Shown: positions 1 to 11,419, counted from the stretch's first letter. The stretch is 64,000 nt of DNA from Photobacterium atrarenae (GCF_024380015.1 NZ_CP101509.1:1178001-1242000), one strand, 5' to 3'. Program-made: numbers and translations. The notes: a model not told the origin generated them from the letters alone.

Positions 1-1427
<1,427 letters not shown>

Positions 1428-1609
1428 CTATTTGCTGCCGGTTTCAAAAAATCCATGAGAAAATTGTGTGCTTCATCGAACTCAGTAATGACTATAGACG
1501 CAGCTTGTGAGAGCCACTGATGTTTTTATCAATGACTCCAATCGGATTTTTCTAAAAGGCACCAGGCAGCATGAGGTGTTGTTTTTTGTTGATTCGGGGC
1601 AATACAATT

Positions 1610-2605
1610 TTATTTGATGATCGCTGAAGTCAGTTCACAGTGATGGATTTGGTTCTTTCCATGATCTTTGGCCAGGTAAAGGGCTTTGTCTACGGTCGCA
1701 ACCAGTACCCGGGACATCTCATGGATATCCTGCTCGGTAGGCTTTGCCGGGAAGGGGCCGGTAGTCGTCAGACCGATGCTGACAGTGGTACCGGTTTGTT
1801 CAAGGGCTGATTCGATTGTGGCTCGGTACCGTTCCGCAGCGGTTTTGCTCTCCGCTGCATGGGTGTTGCTCATCATAATGATAAACTCATCACCCGCGAG
1901 GCGCGCAATCGTATCACTTTGGCGGGCTGCTGCGAGGAGAATGCGGCTGACAGCACAAAGGACATCGTCTCCTTCTTGATGTCCCCAGTTGTCATTGATC
2001 GATTTAAAGTTATCAATATCAATGACAGCAATGGAAAGCGGCGTTTGTAGGCGGGCGCTCTTAAAGCTCTCTGTTTTCAACATATCTAAAAAAGCCCGGC
2101 GGTTATACAGAGAGGTGAGCGGATCAAGCCAGGCAAGCTTTTCCAGCTCTTTGTTTTTTTGAATCAGTGCAGCTTCGGCTTGTTTTAATGCGGTAAGGTC
2201 ATTGTGTGCTCCCAGCATCCGGATAGGTTTGCCGGATTCATCCCGGATGGCCACGCCCCGGCAGCGCACCCAAACCGTTGAGCCGTTTTTATGGCGGTAA
2301 CGTACTATTTGATCATAGGGGTGACTCGGGTCTTTACAGTGCTTTTCAAAGTTGGCCAAGGCTCTTTTGAGATCATCCTGGTTGATGATCTCTTGCCATT
2401 CCGAAGCGAGGTGTTTCTTCTGATTCGGGTCAAAGCCGAGTAATGTCCAAAACTTGGGGTTCATCCACTCATGTTCCGGGTTATCCAAATCCCAGTACCA
2501 TAGCCCATCAAGCGAGCCATCCTGCAAAAATTCGAACACTGCCGGCTCAGAGCTGAACAGTTGATACAATTCTGATTTTAGATAGTGATTTTTGGTTCCA
2601 TTCAT
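1610..2605 (-). CDS. PAS-GGDEF diguanylate cyclase
   Basis: Probable diguanylate cyclase of 331 residues making the second messenger c-di-GMP in the cytoplasm; no membrane segment is present. An N-terminal PAS domain (about residues 25-140, including YWDLDNPEHEWMNP and the PAC-like RYRHKNGSTVWVRCRG) is joined by a short helical linker to a GGDEF domain beginning at LDPLTSLYNRRAF. The active-site motif is AGDEF (residues 237-241) rather than GGDEF, a variant found in active cyclases. An RQSD sequence five residues before it matches the RxxD inhibitory site, so product inhibition is likely. It stands alone. The ligand sensed by the PAS domain cannot be told. Confidence 0.9.
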   Translation of the reverse strand: MNGTKNHYLKSELYQLFSSEPAVFEFLQDGSLDGLWYWDLDNPEHEWMNPKFWTLLGFDPNQKKHLASEWQEIINQDDLKRALANFEKHCKDPSHPYDQIVRYRHKNGSTVWVRCRGVAIRDESGKPIRMLGAHNDLTALKQAEAALIQKNKELEKLAWLDPLTSLYNRRAFLDMLKTESFKSARLQTPLSIAVIDIDNFKSINDNWGHQEGDDVLCAVSRILLAAARQSDTIARLAGDEFIIMMSNTHAAESKTAAERYRATIESALEQTGTTVSIGLTTTGPFPAKPTEQDIHEMSRVLVATVDKALYLAKDHGKNQIHHCELTSAIIK

Positions 2606-2799
2606 CTGTGATCAGCCTTGGTGTACAGGTGGATTGATTTGGAGGAGTATCCTGTATGGGAATATAGCCTTTACAGGGGGCCATTTCGGATAAGCCGTTG
2701 TGGAATGGCTTGTTTTGTTTCGTATTGTGACTTTGGTGCCATTTTTACTAAACCTTTATGAAACATCAATTGAAGTATCCTCCAGATGATGCTCGGGGG

Positions 2800-4515
2800 T
2801 TACTGAATCATCACGGTATTAAAATCGATCCAGCCGTTGGCCAGCAGCTCGGTGGTGCTGACTTTGTCAGAGAAGTTCAGGTTTTGCCGGGCGTGAAAGA
2901 TGGGGAGGTAGAGCAGCTTGCTGATGAGCTGTTTCTCCAGTTGCTCAAACTCTTTTAGCCTTTCAGGCTGGTTGCCGTGTTGCATCAGGGTCAGGATGCT
3001 GTCTCTGAGCCATTGGCGCTGCTGCTTGCTCAGGCAAACGTCCAGCGGCAGGTTGGCGCAAAACCAGCCCAGCCAGTCCATTTCCCAATCGTCACCGAAC
3101 ACCTCGCCTGAGAGGATGATATCGGCCCCTTGCAGGGTTTCCCGCTGATTAAAGATCGGAAACTCGGCGACTTCGTATTTGCAGTCGATTCCAAGTTGCG
3201 TCAGATTTTCGGCCAGGTGTTTGGCCAGCGCAATATGTTGATCAAGCTGGTAGGTGAGCAGCTTCAGGGGCTGGTCTGGTCTGGGCAGCGATTGCAGAAT
3301 CTTGGTCGCCGCGGCCGGATCTGAAACCGGGATGGGCGTCGGGTCAGAGAGCATACCTTTGGCCTGTCCGATCCCTTCCTCGCGGAGTGATTCTGAAACC
3401 CCAAGAGCTTTGATCGCGGCCATCAGCGCCTTGCGGTGGGCCGGTTTTTTTAGCCAGCGGTGCGGGCGGTTGGGGTTGAGCAAAACGTACTCGGCCCCTT
3501 TTTCCCATTGGGTTTTGGCATCGAAACGTTCGGCACTTCGGTGTTTGAGGTGGGCACTGTGGACTACATCGCTGTTGAGTTCAAAATCCATTGCCTGATC
3601 GCCGACGTTCCAGATAGCGACCCCGTCGACCCAGGGCCGGTAGCCATGATAGTAAGGCGAGGCTTTAAGCAGGGTGCGCCATGGTGTTTGCTCGGCCAGG
3701 AGAAAAGAGCCGGAGCCCACTAGGGGGCTGTTTCCGGGTTCGCCGGAGAATTTGGCGATCCCCATCGGGCCATTGGCGAGCAGCTTTTCAAGCTGGGCCG
3801 GGAGCGCCAGGCTGGTAAAAGCAATGCGGTAAGGATCCAGCACCTCGACCCGGTCGATCAATTGGTACAGGGCGGCATTCTGGTGGCCGGAATGGATCAA
3901 ACGCTCAAAGTGGGCCTGGATATCGCCGGCGGTGATTGGGCTGGCATCATGAAACTTAAGCCCCTTGCGAAGGGTAAGGGTAAGTGTATTGCCATTGCGC
4001 TGCCAGTGCTGGGCCAGATCGCCCCGAAAGTCCCCGGTTGCCGGGTTAAACTGTAACAACTTGGCATAGAGATAACCGGCGATATGTTGTTCGGTGCGGC
4101 GATTGATAAAGATGGGATCTAAGTCGTGGGTGCCGCGATAGAAAGGGATCTTGAGGATATCTTCCTGGCTGTTGGTGGTTTGGTACCTGGCAATATAGTT
4201 GGCGATGAAGGTATCGCGTTGTCCTGCTTCAATGAGGGAGAGTGCTTGTTCGACTTTGTCTTCTGCCAGCAGTTGTCGGGCCTTTTTCAACAGCGTGTCC
4301 GCCACGGGTGTCAGCAGGGTGATGACCGGTAAATTGCCCCGGCCAATACCGGGCTGCCAGTCGATGATTTTTTCCTGGCCCAGCCGCTTGATCACCAGCT
4401 GGGCGTTACGTTTGGTGCAGGCGAGGGCGGCGGTGAACGCATCCAGCGACAGCGGTTGCGGGGGGTGGAGCTTGAGGTGATCACGTAAAAAAACCAGGGC
4501 CATCCAATAGCGCAT
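2800..4515 (-). CDS. SgrR-family regulator with solute-binding domain
   Basis: Transcriptional regulator of 571 residues, close to the length of E. coli SgrR. The N-terminal 115 or so residues form the SgrR-type winged helix (LSLDAFTAALACTKRNAQLVIKRLGQEKIIDWQPGIGRG). The rest is an ABC-transporter-type extracellular solute-binding fold (family 5) used here as a cytoplasmic ligand sensor; no signal peptide is present. It is divergent from an MFS exporter gene that starts 91 bp away, an arrangement recalling sgrR-setA in enterobacteria, so it probably controls that exporter. An SgrS-like sRNA was looked for in the intergenic gap, which is too short to hold one. The ligand is unknown. Confidence 0.88.
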   Translation of the reverse strand: MRYWMALVFLRDHLKLHPPQPLSLDAFTAALACTKRNAQLVIKRLGQEKIIDWQPGIGRGNLPVITLLTPVADTLLKKARQLLAEDKVEQALSLIEAGQRDTFIANYIARYQTTNSQEDILKIPFYRGTHDLDPIFINRRTEQHIAGYLYAKLLQFNPATGDFRGDLAQHWQRNGNTLTLTLRKGLKFHDASPITAGDIQAHFERLIHSGHQNAALYQLIDRVEVLDPYRIAFTSLALPAQLEKLLANGPMGIAKFSGEPGNSPLVGSGSFLLAEQTPWRTLLKASPYYHGYRPWVDGVAIWNVGDQAMDFELNSDVVHSAHLKHRSAERFDAKTQWEKGAEYVLLNPNRPHRWLKKPAHRKALMAAIKALGVSESLREEGIGQAKGMLSDPTPIPVSDPAAATKILQSLPRPDQPLKLLTYQLDQHIALAKHLAENLTQLGIDCKYEVAEFPIFNQRETLQGADIILSGEVFGDDWEMDWLGWFCANLPLDVCLSKQQRQWLRDSILTLMQHGNQPERLKEFEQLEKQLISKLLYLPIFHARQNLNFSDKVSTTELLANGWIDFNTVMIQ

Positions 4516-4606
4516 AAAGGTGAAATCCTTTTTGAATATTTCTATTTTTATTCATCTTTTAATTTCGATAATACCGGTATCTGAGATGTGATAAAAGGAA
4601 TTAAAA

Positions 4607-5818
4607 ATGAATACTTTAGCGCAACCACAACAATCGATATGGACCAGCGAGCGTTTCCTGATTTTATTCTCCAGTGCATTTTTTGTCGCCTTTGGCACCA
4701 AGATCTATGACCTGGCGCTGCCGTTGTTGGTGTACGAGCTGACCCAGTCGTCGGAAATGATGGGCTGGATGCGGGCGGTAGAATTTTTGCCAAATCTGTT
4801 GCTGGCATTGTTTATCGGCGTGTGGGTCGATCGGTTCGACAAGAAGCGCTGGTCGCAAGCCATGTTGCTGGGACAAATGCTAGTGGTGCTGTGCTCCTAC
4901 AGCGCGGTTCAGTGGCTGGCGGATCCGCTGGTGGTGCTGTTTCCCTGCGCCTTTTTGATGATGGCGTTTAACTACGGCTACCACAATGCGCGCATGACCA
5001 TGATGAAAAGTGCGCTGCCGCAAGCTCAGCAAAATACTGCCACGGCCCGGATGAGTTCACTTTACAGCTTTATGGAAACGGTAGGGCCGGTACTTTCAGG
5101 CGCTTTATTACTGCTGTCGGCGATCCACAATGTCTTCCTGGGCGTTGCGCTGCTCCTGCTGCTGGCCTATTGGCAACTGAGCCGACTTGAGCTGCAACCG
5201 GCAGCGCAACAAACGCACGCGCCTGTCTTCCAGGCGCTGAAAGAAGGCTGGCATATTCTCTATACCAACCGGAATATGTGGTACATCACGCTGGCCGTGA
5301 TGGTGATCAATACCACCGGGGCAGTGTTCTGGATCCAGGCAATTTATTATGCCAAGGCATCGCTGGCAATGACGGCGCTGGAAGTTAGCTGGCTGGTGGC
5401 GGCGTCCGGAATCGGTGGCTTGCTGGGCTCTTTCACCGCTGACAAGGTGCGCCGGCATATCGGCCTCGGCCAATTGCTGATTCTCTCGATTGCGCTGGAA
5501 TCCGTTGGCTTCGTGATGCCGGTCCTCTTTGACGGCCAGTGGGCACTGGTGCTGGCCTTTTTTTGGGTTTCTGCAGTGGGCCTGTACAGCAGTATCTGCA
5601 TCTGGAGCTACCGCCAGGAAGCGTTTGACGCCCAGCACCTGGGACGCGTCACCGGGATCACCGGCTCGCTGTTCAAGCTGCTGATGCCGGTCGGGCTGGC
5701 GTCTTCCGGGTACCTGGTTTCCGGGCTGGGGATTGAGGCGGTGTTCGGACTTTGCTTCGGGGCGCAATTGTTGGTGGCGCTAGTGCTGGCGATGGGCCGG
5801 GTCCGGACGATTGCCTGA
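4607..5818 (+). CDS. MFS family exporter
   Basis: Inner-membrane major facilitator superfamily transporter of 403 residues with about 12 hydrophobic segments. The loop GVWVDRFDKKRW after the second segment fits the MFS motif A. The start at 4607 follows AAAGGA with good spacing. It is divergent from the SgrR-like gene, which is its likely regulator. Family resemblance is to small-molecule or drug exporters (MFS_3-type), and the pairing would allow sugar or sugar-phosphate efflux as in SetA, but the substrate cannot be read from the sequence. Confidence 0.9.
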   Translation: MNTLAQPQQSIWTSERFLILFSSAFFVAFGTKIYDLALPLLVYELTQSSEMMGWMRAVEFLPNLLLALFIGVWVDRFDKKRWSQAMLLGQMLVVLCSYSAVQWLADPLVVLFPCAFLMMAFNYGYHNARMTMMKSALPQAQQNTATARMSSLYSFMETVGPVLSGALLLLSAIHNVFLGVALLLLLAYWQLSRLELQPAAQQTHAPVFQALKEGWHILYTNRNMWYITLAVMVINTTGAVFWIQAIYYAKASLAMTALEVSWLVAASGIGGLLGSFTADKVRRHIGLGQLLILSIALESVGFVMPVLFDGQWALVLAFFWVSAVGLYSSICIWSYRQEAFDAQHLGRVTGITGSLFKLLMPVGLASSGYLVSGLGIEAVFGLCFGAQLLVALVLAMGRVRTIA

Positions 5819-5869
5819 GCCGTAGATTTGCCGGACACTATCTTGTGTCCGGCGAGCCAGCGCAGGCCA

Positions 5870-7261
5870 TCAGTGATGACCTGTTTCTGTATACCGGTTC
5901 AACAAAGTGATTAACTTATCCAGCTCGGGTTTGACCATTTCATCCAGCGGATAACCGATATTGATCCGCAGGCAGTCCTGATAGTGGCCGAGCGAAGTGA
6001 ACAAAGGGCCGAGGCGGATGTCGATCTGCGCTTCCTCAATTGCCTGCGCCAGCCCCTCGGAATTCAGTCCGGGAAATTGCAGCCATAATACCAACCCGCC
6101 TTGCGGCACACTGATCCGGGTTTGCGCCGGGAGGTGCTGACGCAAATAGTCGAGATAAGTCTGTTTTTGTCCCAGCAATTGCATGCGTTTCTTTCTCAGA
6201 AACTGGGCGTAATGGCCGGTGTCGATGAAATCGGCAATCGCCAGCTGGATCTGTGTTGCCACGCCGTAAGACCCGGCCGCGAACTTCGCCAGATAGGCAT
6301 CTTTGAACCGTCCCGGCAGGCACCAGCCCAGACGGTAGCTGGGAGAGAGGGTTTTCGATACTGAGCCGCACCACAACAGATAGCCGTCCGTATCGTAATA
6401 CTTGGCCGGCAGTACAAAATCCCCCTGATGAGAGAGTTCCAGATAGACATCATCTTCGATGATCGGTGTCTGGTAACGCCGGGCCAGCTCGGCCAGTTGC
6501 TGCTTCTGGGCTACCGACAGGGTGATGCCCTGCGGATTCATGAACGAGGTGCTGAACAGTCCGGCCTGAATGGTGCCGGCTTTCAGGTGGTGTTCGAGTT
6601 GGGCCAGATCCAGCCCATCTTCCAGCGTCGGGATTTCGACGATGTTCAGCGACATTTGCGCCAACAGCTCCAGTAATCCGTTAAAACAGGGTGAGTTGAC
6701 CGCCACGGCATCACCGGGTTGGGTGCAGGTTTCGAGCGCCGTTTTGACCGCCGACAAACAACCGTGGGTGATCACCAACTCGTCGGCCAGTACCGGGAAC
6801 CCCTGGCCGGTCAGGTGCGTGGCCAGGCTTTGGCGCAGCGGGACTTCGCCCTGGTAGTCCGGATAGCGGGACAGGCGGCTGCCGATGCGTTTCAGGGCGC
6901 GGCGAAAACTGACATCCAAATCCTGAATAGCCTGCTCACTGAGCGGCGAATGAGAAACCCCTAAGGGTCCCCGTTCAACGGTGGTCTGCGTGCGGGCCGG
7001 GGTGGAGATCCGGCTGGCAAAGGGGCGCCACTCCGGGAGCGGGTGCGACGCATCCACGGCGGTGATATAGAAGCCGGATTGCGGACGGGCGCAGACCCAA
7101 CCCAGTGCGGTCAATTCCTGATAGCAGCTGACAGCAGTGGAGACGCTGATCTGCTGCTGGCGGGCAAACTGCCGCAGGGACGGCATCCGGGTGCCCGGTT
7201 TGAGTCGTCCGGCCTGAATATCGGCGATGCATTTGTCCGCAAGCTGTTTATATCGAGACAC
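5870..7261 (-). CDS. MocR-type GntR/aminotransferase regulator
   Basis: Regulator of 463 residues made of an N-terminal GntR winged helix (residues 1-75; LKPGTRMPSLRQFARQQQISVSTAVSCYQELTALGWV) fused to a fold-type I PLP-dependent aminotransferase-like domain. The PLP lysine lies in GSVSKTLSPSYRLGW, and the PLP-ring aspartate region IIEDDVYLEL is present. MocR proteins use the PLP domain to sense amines or amino acids. A DMT-family exporter gene is divergent from it 102 bp away, so it very likely controls that exporter. Confidence 0.93.
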   Translation of the reverse strand: MSRYKQLADKCIADIQAGRLKPGTRMPSLRQFARQQQISVSTAVSCYQELTALGWVCARPQSGFYITAVDASHPLPEWRPFASRISTPARTQTTVERGPLGVSHSPLSEQAIQDLDVSFRRALKRIGSRLSRYPDYQGEVPLRQSLATHLTGQGFPVLADELVITHGCLSAVKTALETCTQPGDAVAVNSPCFNGLLELLAQMSLNIVEIPTLEDGLDLAQLEHHLKAGTIQAGLFSTSFMNPQGITLSVAQKQQLAELARRYQTPIIEDDVYLELSHQGDFVLPAKYYDTDGYLLWCGSVSKTLSPSYRLGWCLPGRFKDAYLAKFAAGSYGVATQIQLAIADFIDTGHYAQFLRKKRMQLLGQKQTYLDYLRQHLPAQTRISVPQGGLVLWLQFPGLNSEGLAQAIEEAQIDIRLGPLFTSLGHYQDCLRINIGYPLDEMVKPELDKLITLLNRYTETGHH

Positions 7262-7363
7262 GTCTGCTCCTTAACTGTACTGCTTACTTTGTTAAAAATT
7301 GTATCTGTACTGGATTTGATGCTCAAGCCACACTGCATCAAAAGGTTGAGGAGACGGATAAAC

Positions 7364-8275
7364 ATGACTCGGCGAGATTTTGGATGGATTGTACTGGTGA
7401 TGATGATCTGGGGGGTTAACTTCTCGATGATCAAAATGGGAGTGACCGCGGTGGATCCCTTGCTGATGGTGGCGGCGCGATTTGCGCTGGCGGTGTTCCC
7501 GATCATTTTCTTTATCCCGAAGCCGGACGTGCCCTGGAAGTATCTGGTGGGTTACGGACTGGCATTTGGGGTTGGTGTGTGGGGTATGGCTTCGTGGTCA
7601 ATTAGCGCCGGGGTGTCTTCGGGCATGGCCTCTGTGCTGCTGCAGTCGAAGGTACTGCTTAGCATCGTCATCGGGGTGTTGGTTTATCGCGAAGCCGTCG
7701 GCCCGGCCAAGGCGTTCGGCAGCATGCTGGCGCTGGCGGGGCTGGTGGTTGCCGTGACCGGCACCGAGGGGAATGTCACGCTGTTCGGTTTGGTACTGAT
7801 CCTGATTGCCAGCTGTTCCTGGCTGGCAGCCAACATGATAGTGAAACAAGCCAAGGTGGCGCAGGTGTTTGCTTTTAATGTCTGGGGCATGCTGTTTGCG
7901 CCGTTGCCGCTGGTGGGATTGAGTCTCGGGCTGAATGGCACCGAGGTGTTGTCGCAGGCCTATCAGGTGTGGGATATGAAAACGTCTATTGCCGTGTTGT
8001 TTCAGTCATATCCGACCACTTTGTTCGGATACTGGTTGTGGAACCGGATGATGCTCAAGTACCCGATGAGCACAGTTGCGCCGCTCAGTTTGCTGGTGCC
8101 GGTGTTTGGCCTGCTCAGCGGATGGCTGATTTATGACGAAGCGCTGTCGGAGATCCAGATCGCGGCCTCCGCTATTTTTCTGGCCGGGACCCTGTTGATC
8201 ACGGCCCCGGCTGGATGGGTGGTCCGGATCCGCAAAGCGCGTCGGTGTGAAGGCGACACGGTGACTTCCGGTTGA
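7364..8275 (+). CDS. EamA/DMT-family transporter
   Basis: Inner-membrane metabolite exporter of 303 residues with two EamA repeats and about ten membrane segments (MTRRDFGWIVLVMMIWGVNF at the N-terminus). The open frame extends upstream to 7043, but ATG 7364 is preferred: GAGGAG lies ten bases upstream and the protein then begins at the first membrane segment. Earlier starts would run through the divergent MocR gene. Probably an amino-acid or related metabolite exporter controlled by that MocR regulator. Substrate unknown. Confidence 0.9.
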   Translation: MTRRDFGWIVLVMMIWGVNFSMIKMGVTAVDPLLMVAARFALAVFPIIFFIPKPDVPWKYLVGYGLAFGVGVWGMASWSISAGVSSGMASVLLQSKVLLSIVIGVLVYREAVGPAKAFGSMLALAGLVVAVTGTEGNVTLFGLVLILIASCSWLAANMIVKQAKVAQVFAFNVWGMLFAPLPLVGLSLGLNGTEVLSQAYQVWDMKTSIAVLFQSYPTTLFGYWLWNRMMLKYPMSTVAPLSLLVPVFGLLSGWLIYDEALSEIQIAASAIFLAGTLLITAPAGWVVRIRKARRCEGDTVTSG

Positions 8276-8385
8276 AGGCGATAAGCGAACTGATCTGCCC
8301 CAGTCCGATTTGACTGTTCTATAAAATCAGTGAAATGGCGGGGGCATAGGATAAAGGATGGAAACGGATAACAGAAAGGGATGAT

Positions 8386-9300
8386 ATGAAAATTTACGGT
8401 GGATTGCTGGCAGTGCTGGCTGCTCTGTTGAACGGTACGGTGGGGTTTTTTAGTGTGAATCTGTTTCAGACGGGGCTTTCCTCTGAGGCGGTGGCGTTTT
8501 ACAAATGTCTGATTGCATTCATGACGCTGGGCGTCTGGGCGGCGATGACCGGACAGCTTGGTACGTTGGGCCGTTATGTCCGGCAGCTCTGGCTGCGCAT
8601 TGCGGTGTGTGCGTTCTTTGGTTTTTTCGTGCTCTATTATTTCGAAACGGCGGCTTATCAGCACATTAACGTTGCGGTGGTGGTGTTTTGTTTGTTTGGG
8701 GCCTCGACCATTGCCACGTTCCTGTTGAATGCGGCGCTGGGGCGTCGTTGGGTCAACAAGCACGAGCTGGTAGCGATGCTGCTCTCGTTGGGCGGCTTGT
8801 ATCTGGTCTTTGTCGAAACCCAGCAGCTTTCGGGCCAGGAAAGCACGGGCTTGCTGCTGGCTGTGGTGGCCGGGTTGGGCTATGCCAGCTTCCTGGTGCT
8901 GACCCAAAAACTCGGTCTGGGCGGGGGGCTGATCCCGGTGGCTGCGTTGCTGTTGTTCGGGGTAATTTATCTGTCGATCCCGCTGGCACTGTCCGGCTGG
9001 GCGGTACCGTCAAGCGACAGCCTGTTTGACTTGTTGATGCTGGCCATATTACCCACCATTGGCGGGTTCTGGTGTACCACCAAGTCCCTGACTTTGATCG
9101 AGAGCCAGTCGGTGCAGTTGATTGAGCTGACTGAGCCGATTTTTGCCCTGATCATCGGCTTTGTCTTTTTGGGACAGCTGGTGACCGGCCCCCAGATGCT
9201 GGGCGGCGGGTTGATCATGGTGGCCATCGTGATCCATGAATTTGCTATATTAGATCGATTGGATCGGCTCTGGGCGCGAAGCAAGCGCAGCTATTCATAG
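8386..9300 (+). CDS. EamA/DMT-family transporter (second)
   Basis: A second EamA-family membrane protein of 304 residues with ten predicted membrane segments (MKIYGGLLAVLAALLNGTVGFFSVNLF at the start). It lies 110 bp downstream of the first DMT gene on the same strand and may be transcribed with it or from its own promoter. The two proteins are clearly different in sequence, so this is not a recent duplication. A strong hairpin follows at 9354. Substrate unknown. Confidence 0.88.
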   Translation: MKIYGGLLAVLAALLNGTVGFFSVNLFQTGLSSEAVAFYKCLIAFMTLGVWAAMTGQLGTLGRYVRQLWLRIAVCAFFGFFVLYYFETAAYQHINVAVVVFCLFGASTIATFLLNAALGRRWVNKHELVAMLLSLGGLYLVFVETQQLSGQESTGLLLAVVAGLGYASFLVLTQKLGLGGGLIPVAALLLFGVIYLSIPLALSGWAVPSSDSLFDLLMLAILPTIGGFWCTTKSLTLIESQSVQLIELTEPIFALIIGFVFLGQLVTGPQMLGGGLIMVAIVIHEFAILDRLDRLWARSKRSYS

Positions 9301-9353
9301 CGAAGGTGTTTAACTCGAAAGAAATGGCCGTAATAATCATGTCGTCGATGATT

Positions 9354-9390
9354 GTTGCCTGCCTGAGAACAGCGGTCTCAGGCAGGCAAC
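9354..9390. terminator. Strong hairpin between convergent genes
   Basis: A perfect 15-bp stem (9354-9368 with 9376-9390, arm GTTGCCTGCCTGAGA) with a 7-base loop, followed by TTGGTTT on the plus strand. It sits between the DMT transporter gene and the convergent DsbA-family gene and is probably a shared terminator, although the T tract is weak. Confidence 0.7.
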
Positions 9391-9395
9391 TTGGT

Positions 9396-10046
9396 TTATG
9401 ATGATGGTGAGAGAAACTCCTGCAGCAACTGCTTATACATTTCCACCGACTGGGCGCCGGTCAGGGCATCGCTCTGGTTGAAGACCACAGTCGGTACTGC
9501 TGTCACACCGTAGCGGGGCCAGTCGTGCAGGGTGGCTTCGATGTTGGCGATGGTCGCTTTGTCATCGAGCTGTGCCATGGCGGGCTGCGGATCCAGGCCG
9601 ACAGCTGCGAGTTCTTTGGCCAGCACAGTGCGGTCGGAAATGTCTTTGCGTTCGCCGAAGAAGGCGCTGAACAGGCGCAGGGCCAGTTCGGTCTGCTTGT
9701 CGAATGCTTTGGCATAGTCGATCAGGATATGGGCGTCGCGGGTATTGACGGTTTTCATGTCGTCAAAGTAATCGAAGGCAAAGCCGAGTTCGGCGCCCAG
9801 TTGGGTCAGGTTGTCCCGGGCATGGACGCTATCTGCGACGCTGGTGCCGTATTTTTTCGCCAGGTGCTCGCGCAGGTTCTCACCTTCCGGCGGGATATCA
9901 GGATTGAGCTGGAAAGGTTGCCAGACCAGGGTGACTTGATCGGCGACCCCCAATTCGGCAATGGCCTGTTCCAGGCGTTTAAAGCCAATGATGCACCAGG
10001 GACACACGACATCTGAGATGATGTCTAACCGTAATTGTTCCGCCAT
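9396..10046 (-). CDS. DsbA-family oxidoreductase, FrnE-like
   Basis: Thioredoxin-fold protein of 216 residues with a helical insertion, of the DsbA/FrnE type. The redox motif is CPWC near residue 16 (DVVCPWCIIGFKRLE), and the cis-Pro loop is in GVTAVPTVVFN. There is no signal peptide, so unlike true DsbA it acts in the cytoplasm, probably in thiol redox balance or in a 2-hydroxychromene-2-carboxylate isomerase-like reaction. It stands alone. Confidence 0.9.
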   Translation of the reverse strand: MAEQLRLDIISDVVCPWCIIGFKRLEQAIAELGVADQVTLVWQPFQLNPDIPPEGENLREHLAKKYGTSVADSVHARDNLTQLGAELGFAFDYFDDMKTVNTRDAHILIDYAKAFDKQTELALRLFSAFFGERKDISDRTVLAKELAAVGLDPQPAMAQLDDKATIANIEATLHDWPRYGVTAVPTVVFNQSDALTGAQSVEMYKQLLQEFLSPSS

Positions 10047-10170
10047 CGTATTCCTCTTTCCTGTCTGATCTTGATGTACTGCTCTTTATAACAGCTTAGC
10101 TGGCTGAATGCTTGTGTCGTGCTTGGGGAAGAGACAGCGTGGAGCGGATGTCTGGGTGAAAAGTGAAGGC

Positions 10171-10231
10171 AGGGAGCCGGGATAGGGCTCCCTGGCTCTC
10201 TGTTTCAAGGAGCCTGCCCCTGAAACAGAGA
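10171..10231 (-). terminator. Paired hairpins after the nucleoside hydrolase gene
   Basis: Two adjacent inverted repeats: TCTCTGTTTCA/TGAAACAGAGA (10197-10207 with 10221-10231) and GGGAGCC/GGCTCCC (about 10172-10191). In minus-strand reading they follow the nucleoside hydrolase stop and lead into a C/T-rich stretch. Probably a terminator. Confidence 0.5.
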
Positions 10232-10256
10232 AGATAAGATCGAGTGTCAGGCTGAG

Positions 10257-11237
10257 TTACTTGCCGGACGTCCCCTGGCTATAATTGATGATAGCCTCAC
10301 GATACAGCGCCAGCAGCGCGTCGCTGTTGACTTGAACGCCGACATGCTGGCTGCGATTGTCCTGCCAGTCGTCTGTCATGTAGCGGCGGCCATCATATTT
10401 TTGTAGCGTCATGCCCTCGGCCGGGCCGTCGCTGATAACCCGAACCGGCCCTTTGCGCAGGGTAAACAGTGTCGGGTCGATGACATAGGCAATGGCGGAT
10501 GGATCGTGAACATGGCAGCCGTCCATTCCCAGTTTCTGGGCATAAAAACGCAGGTAGTAGCGGCTGACATCCCAGATGAATTCACCGACGTGACCTGCGT
10601 CTGCTTTCAGCGCATCTAAGTACGCTGAGGAGAACATGCTTTCTTCGGTGACATCCAGACCAATCACCACCGCCGGCCAGTCGGCGGTCAGCACTTTGTC
10701 CGCTGCATGCGGATCGTCATGGATATTGGCTTCAGCATACGGGGTGACATTGCCGCGATGGCCGTTTTCGCCAAAGGCACCGCCCATAATCACCACTTCT
10801 TTCACCAGCGAGGTAATTTCCGGGGCGGCTTCCAGTGCCAGCGCCAGATTGGTGAGCGGACCGACGGCGACCAGGGTGATTTCTCCCGGGTTGGCTTTGA
10901 GCATATCAATGATGTACTGATACGCCGGGCGGGGATCGGCCGTGGCCTGCTGTGGCTCGCTGGCATGACAATCACCGAATCCGGTTTCGCCGTGGACCAC
11001 GACGGTTGCGCCGACTGGCGGACGGACCAGCGGTTTGTCAGTGCCCTTGGCAACGTCGGCATTGAGCTGAAATTTCTCTTTCAGATACAGCGCATTGCGC
11101 GTGCCGTTGTCGATGGTTGTATTGCCGTAGACGGTGGTGATGCCAACCAGGTCGATGTTCGGATGTGCTTCGGCAAACAGAATCGCCATGGCATCATCAA
11201 TGCCCGGATCGGTATCCAGAATTATTTTTTGTCGCAT
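10257..11237 (-). CDS. Inosine/uridine-preferring nucleoside hydrolase
   Basis: Cytoplasmic N-ribohydrolase of 326 residues that splits ribonucleosides into base and ribose for salvage. The calcium-binding signature DTDPGIDDAMAI is at residues 8-19, and the second conserved aspartate region is seen as VIMGGAFGENGHRGN and HDPSAIAYVIDP. Length fits the RihA/RihB/RihC family, but the subgroup cannot be fixed. No clear Shine-Dalgarno sequence precedes ATG 11237, although the N-terminus MRQKIILDTDPG fits the family exactly. No nucleoside transporter is adjacent. Confidence 0.92.
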   Translation of the reverse strand: MRQKIILDTDPGIDDAMAILFAEAHPNIDLVGITTVYGNTTIDNGTRNALYLKEKFQLNADVAKGTDKPLVRPPVGATVVVHGETGFGDCHASEPQQATADPRPAYQYIIDMLKANPGEITLVAVGPLTNLALALEAAPEITSLVKEVVIMGGAFGENGHRGNVTPYAEANIHDDPHAADKVLTADWPAVVIGLDVTEESMFSSAYLDALKADAGHVGEFIWDVSRYYLRFYAQKLGMDGCHVHDPSAIAYVIDPTLFTLRKGPVRVISDGPAEGMTLQKYDGRRYMTDDWQDNRSQHVGVQVNSDALLALYREAIINYSQGTSGK

Positions 11238-11419
11238 AGGGGGAAGTGTTCAGATTAGGGTTATTGGTATGACAATTGTAACGAGTTTCAGAGGCCTTGC
11301 CTGTGACTCGATTCACGGTGATATGGAAAATGATGTCCCTTCTCATCAATTAATGTGACAAGTGATGGCGTCTAAATCTTCAGGAAAAGACGTCAGCACC
11401 ACAGCGAGACGTGAAAGAA

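Noticed and set aside
5108..5767. 219-codon minus-strand frame
   Set aside because: Antisense shadow of the MFS exporter, with Gln/Arg/His-rich low-complexity translation and no ribosome-binding site.
8131..8907. 258-codon minus-strand frame across two DMT genes
   Set aside because: Spans the end of one real gene, a gap and the start of another; composition is that of a shadow frame.
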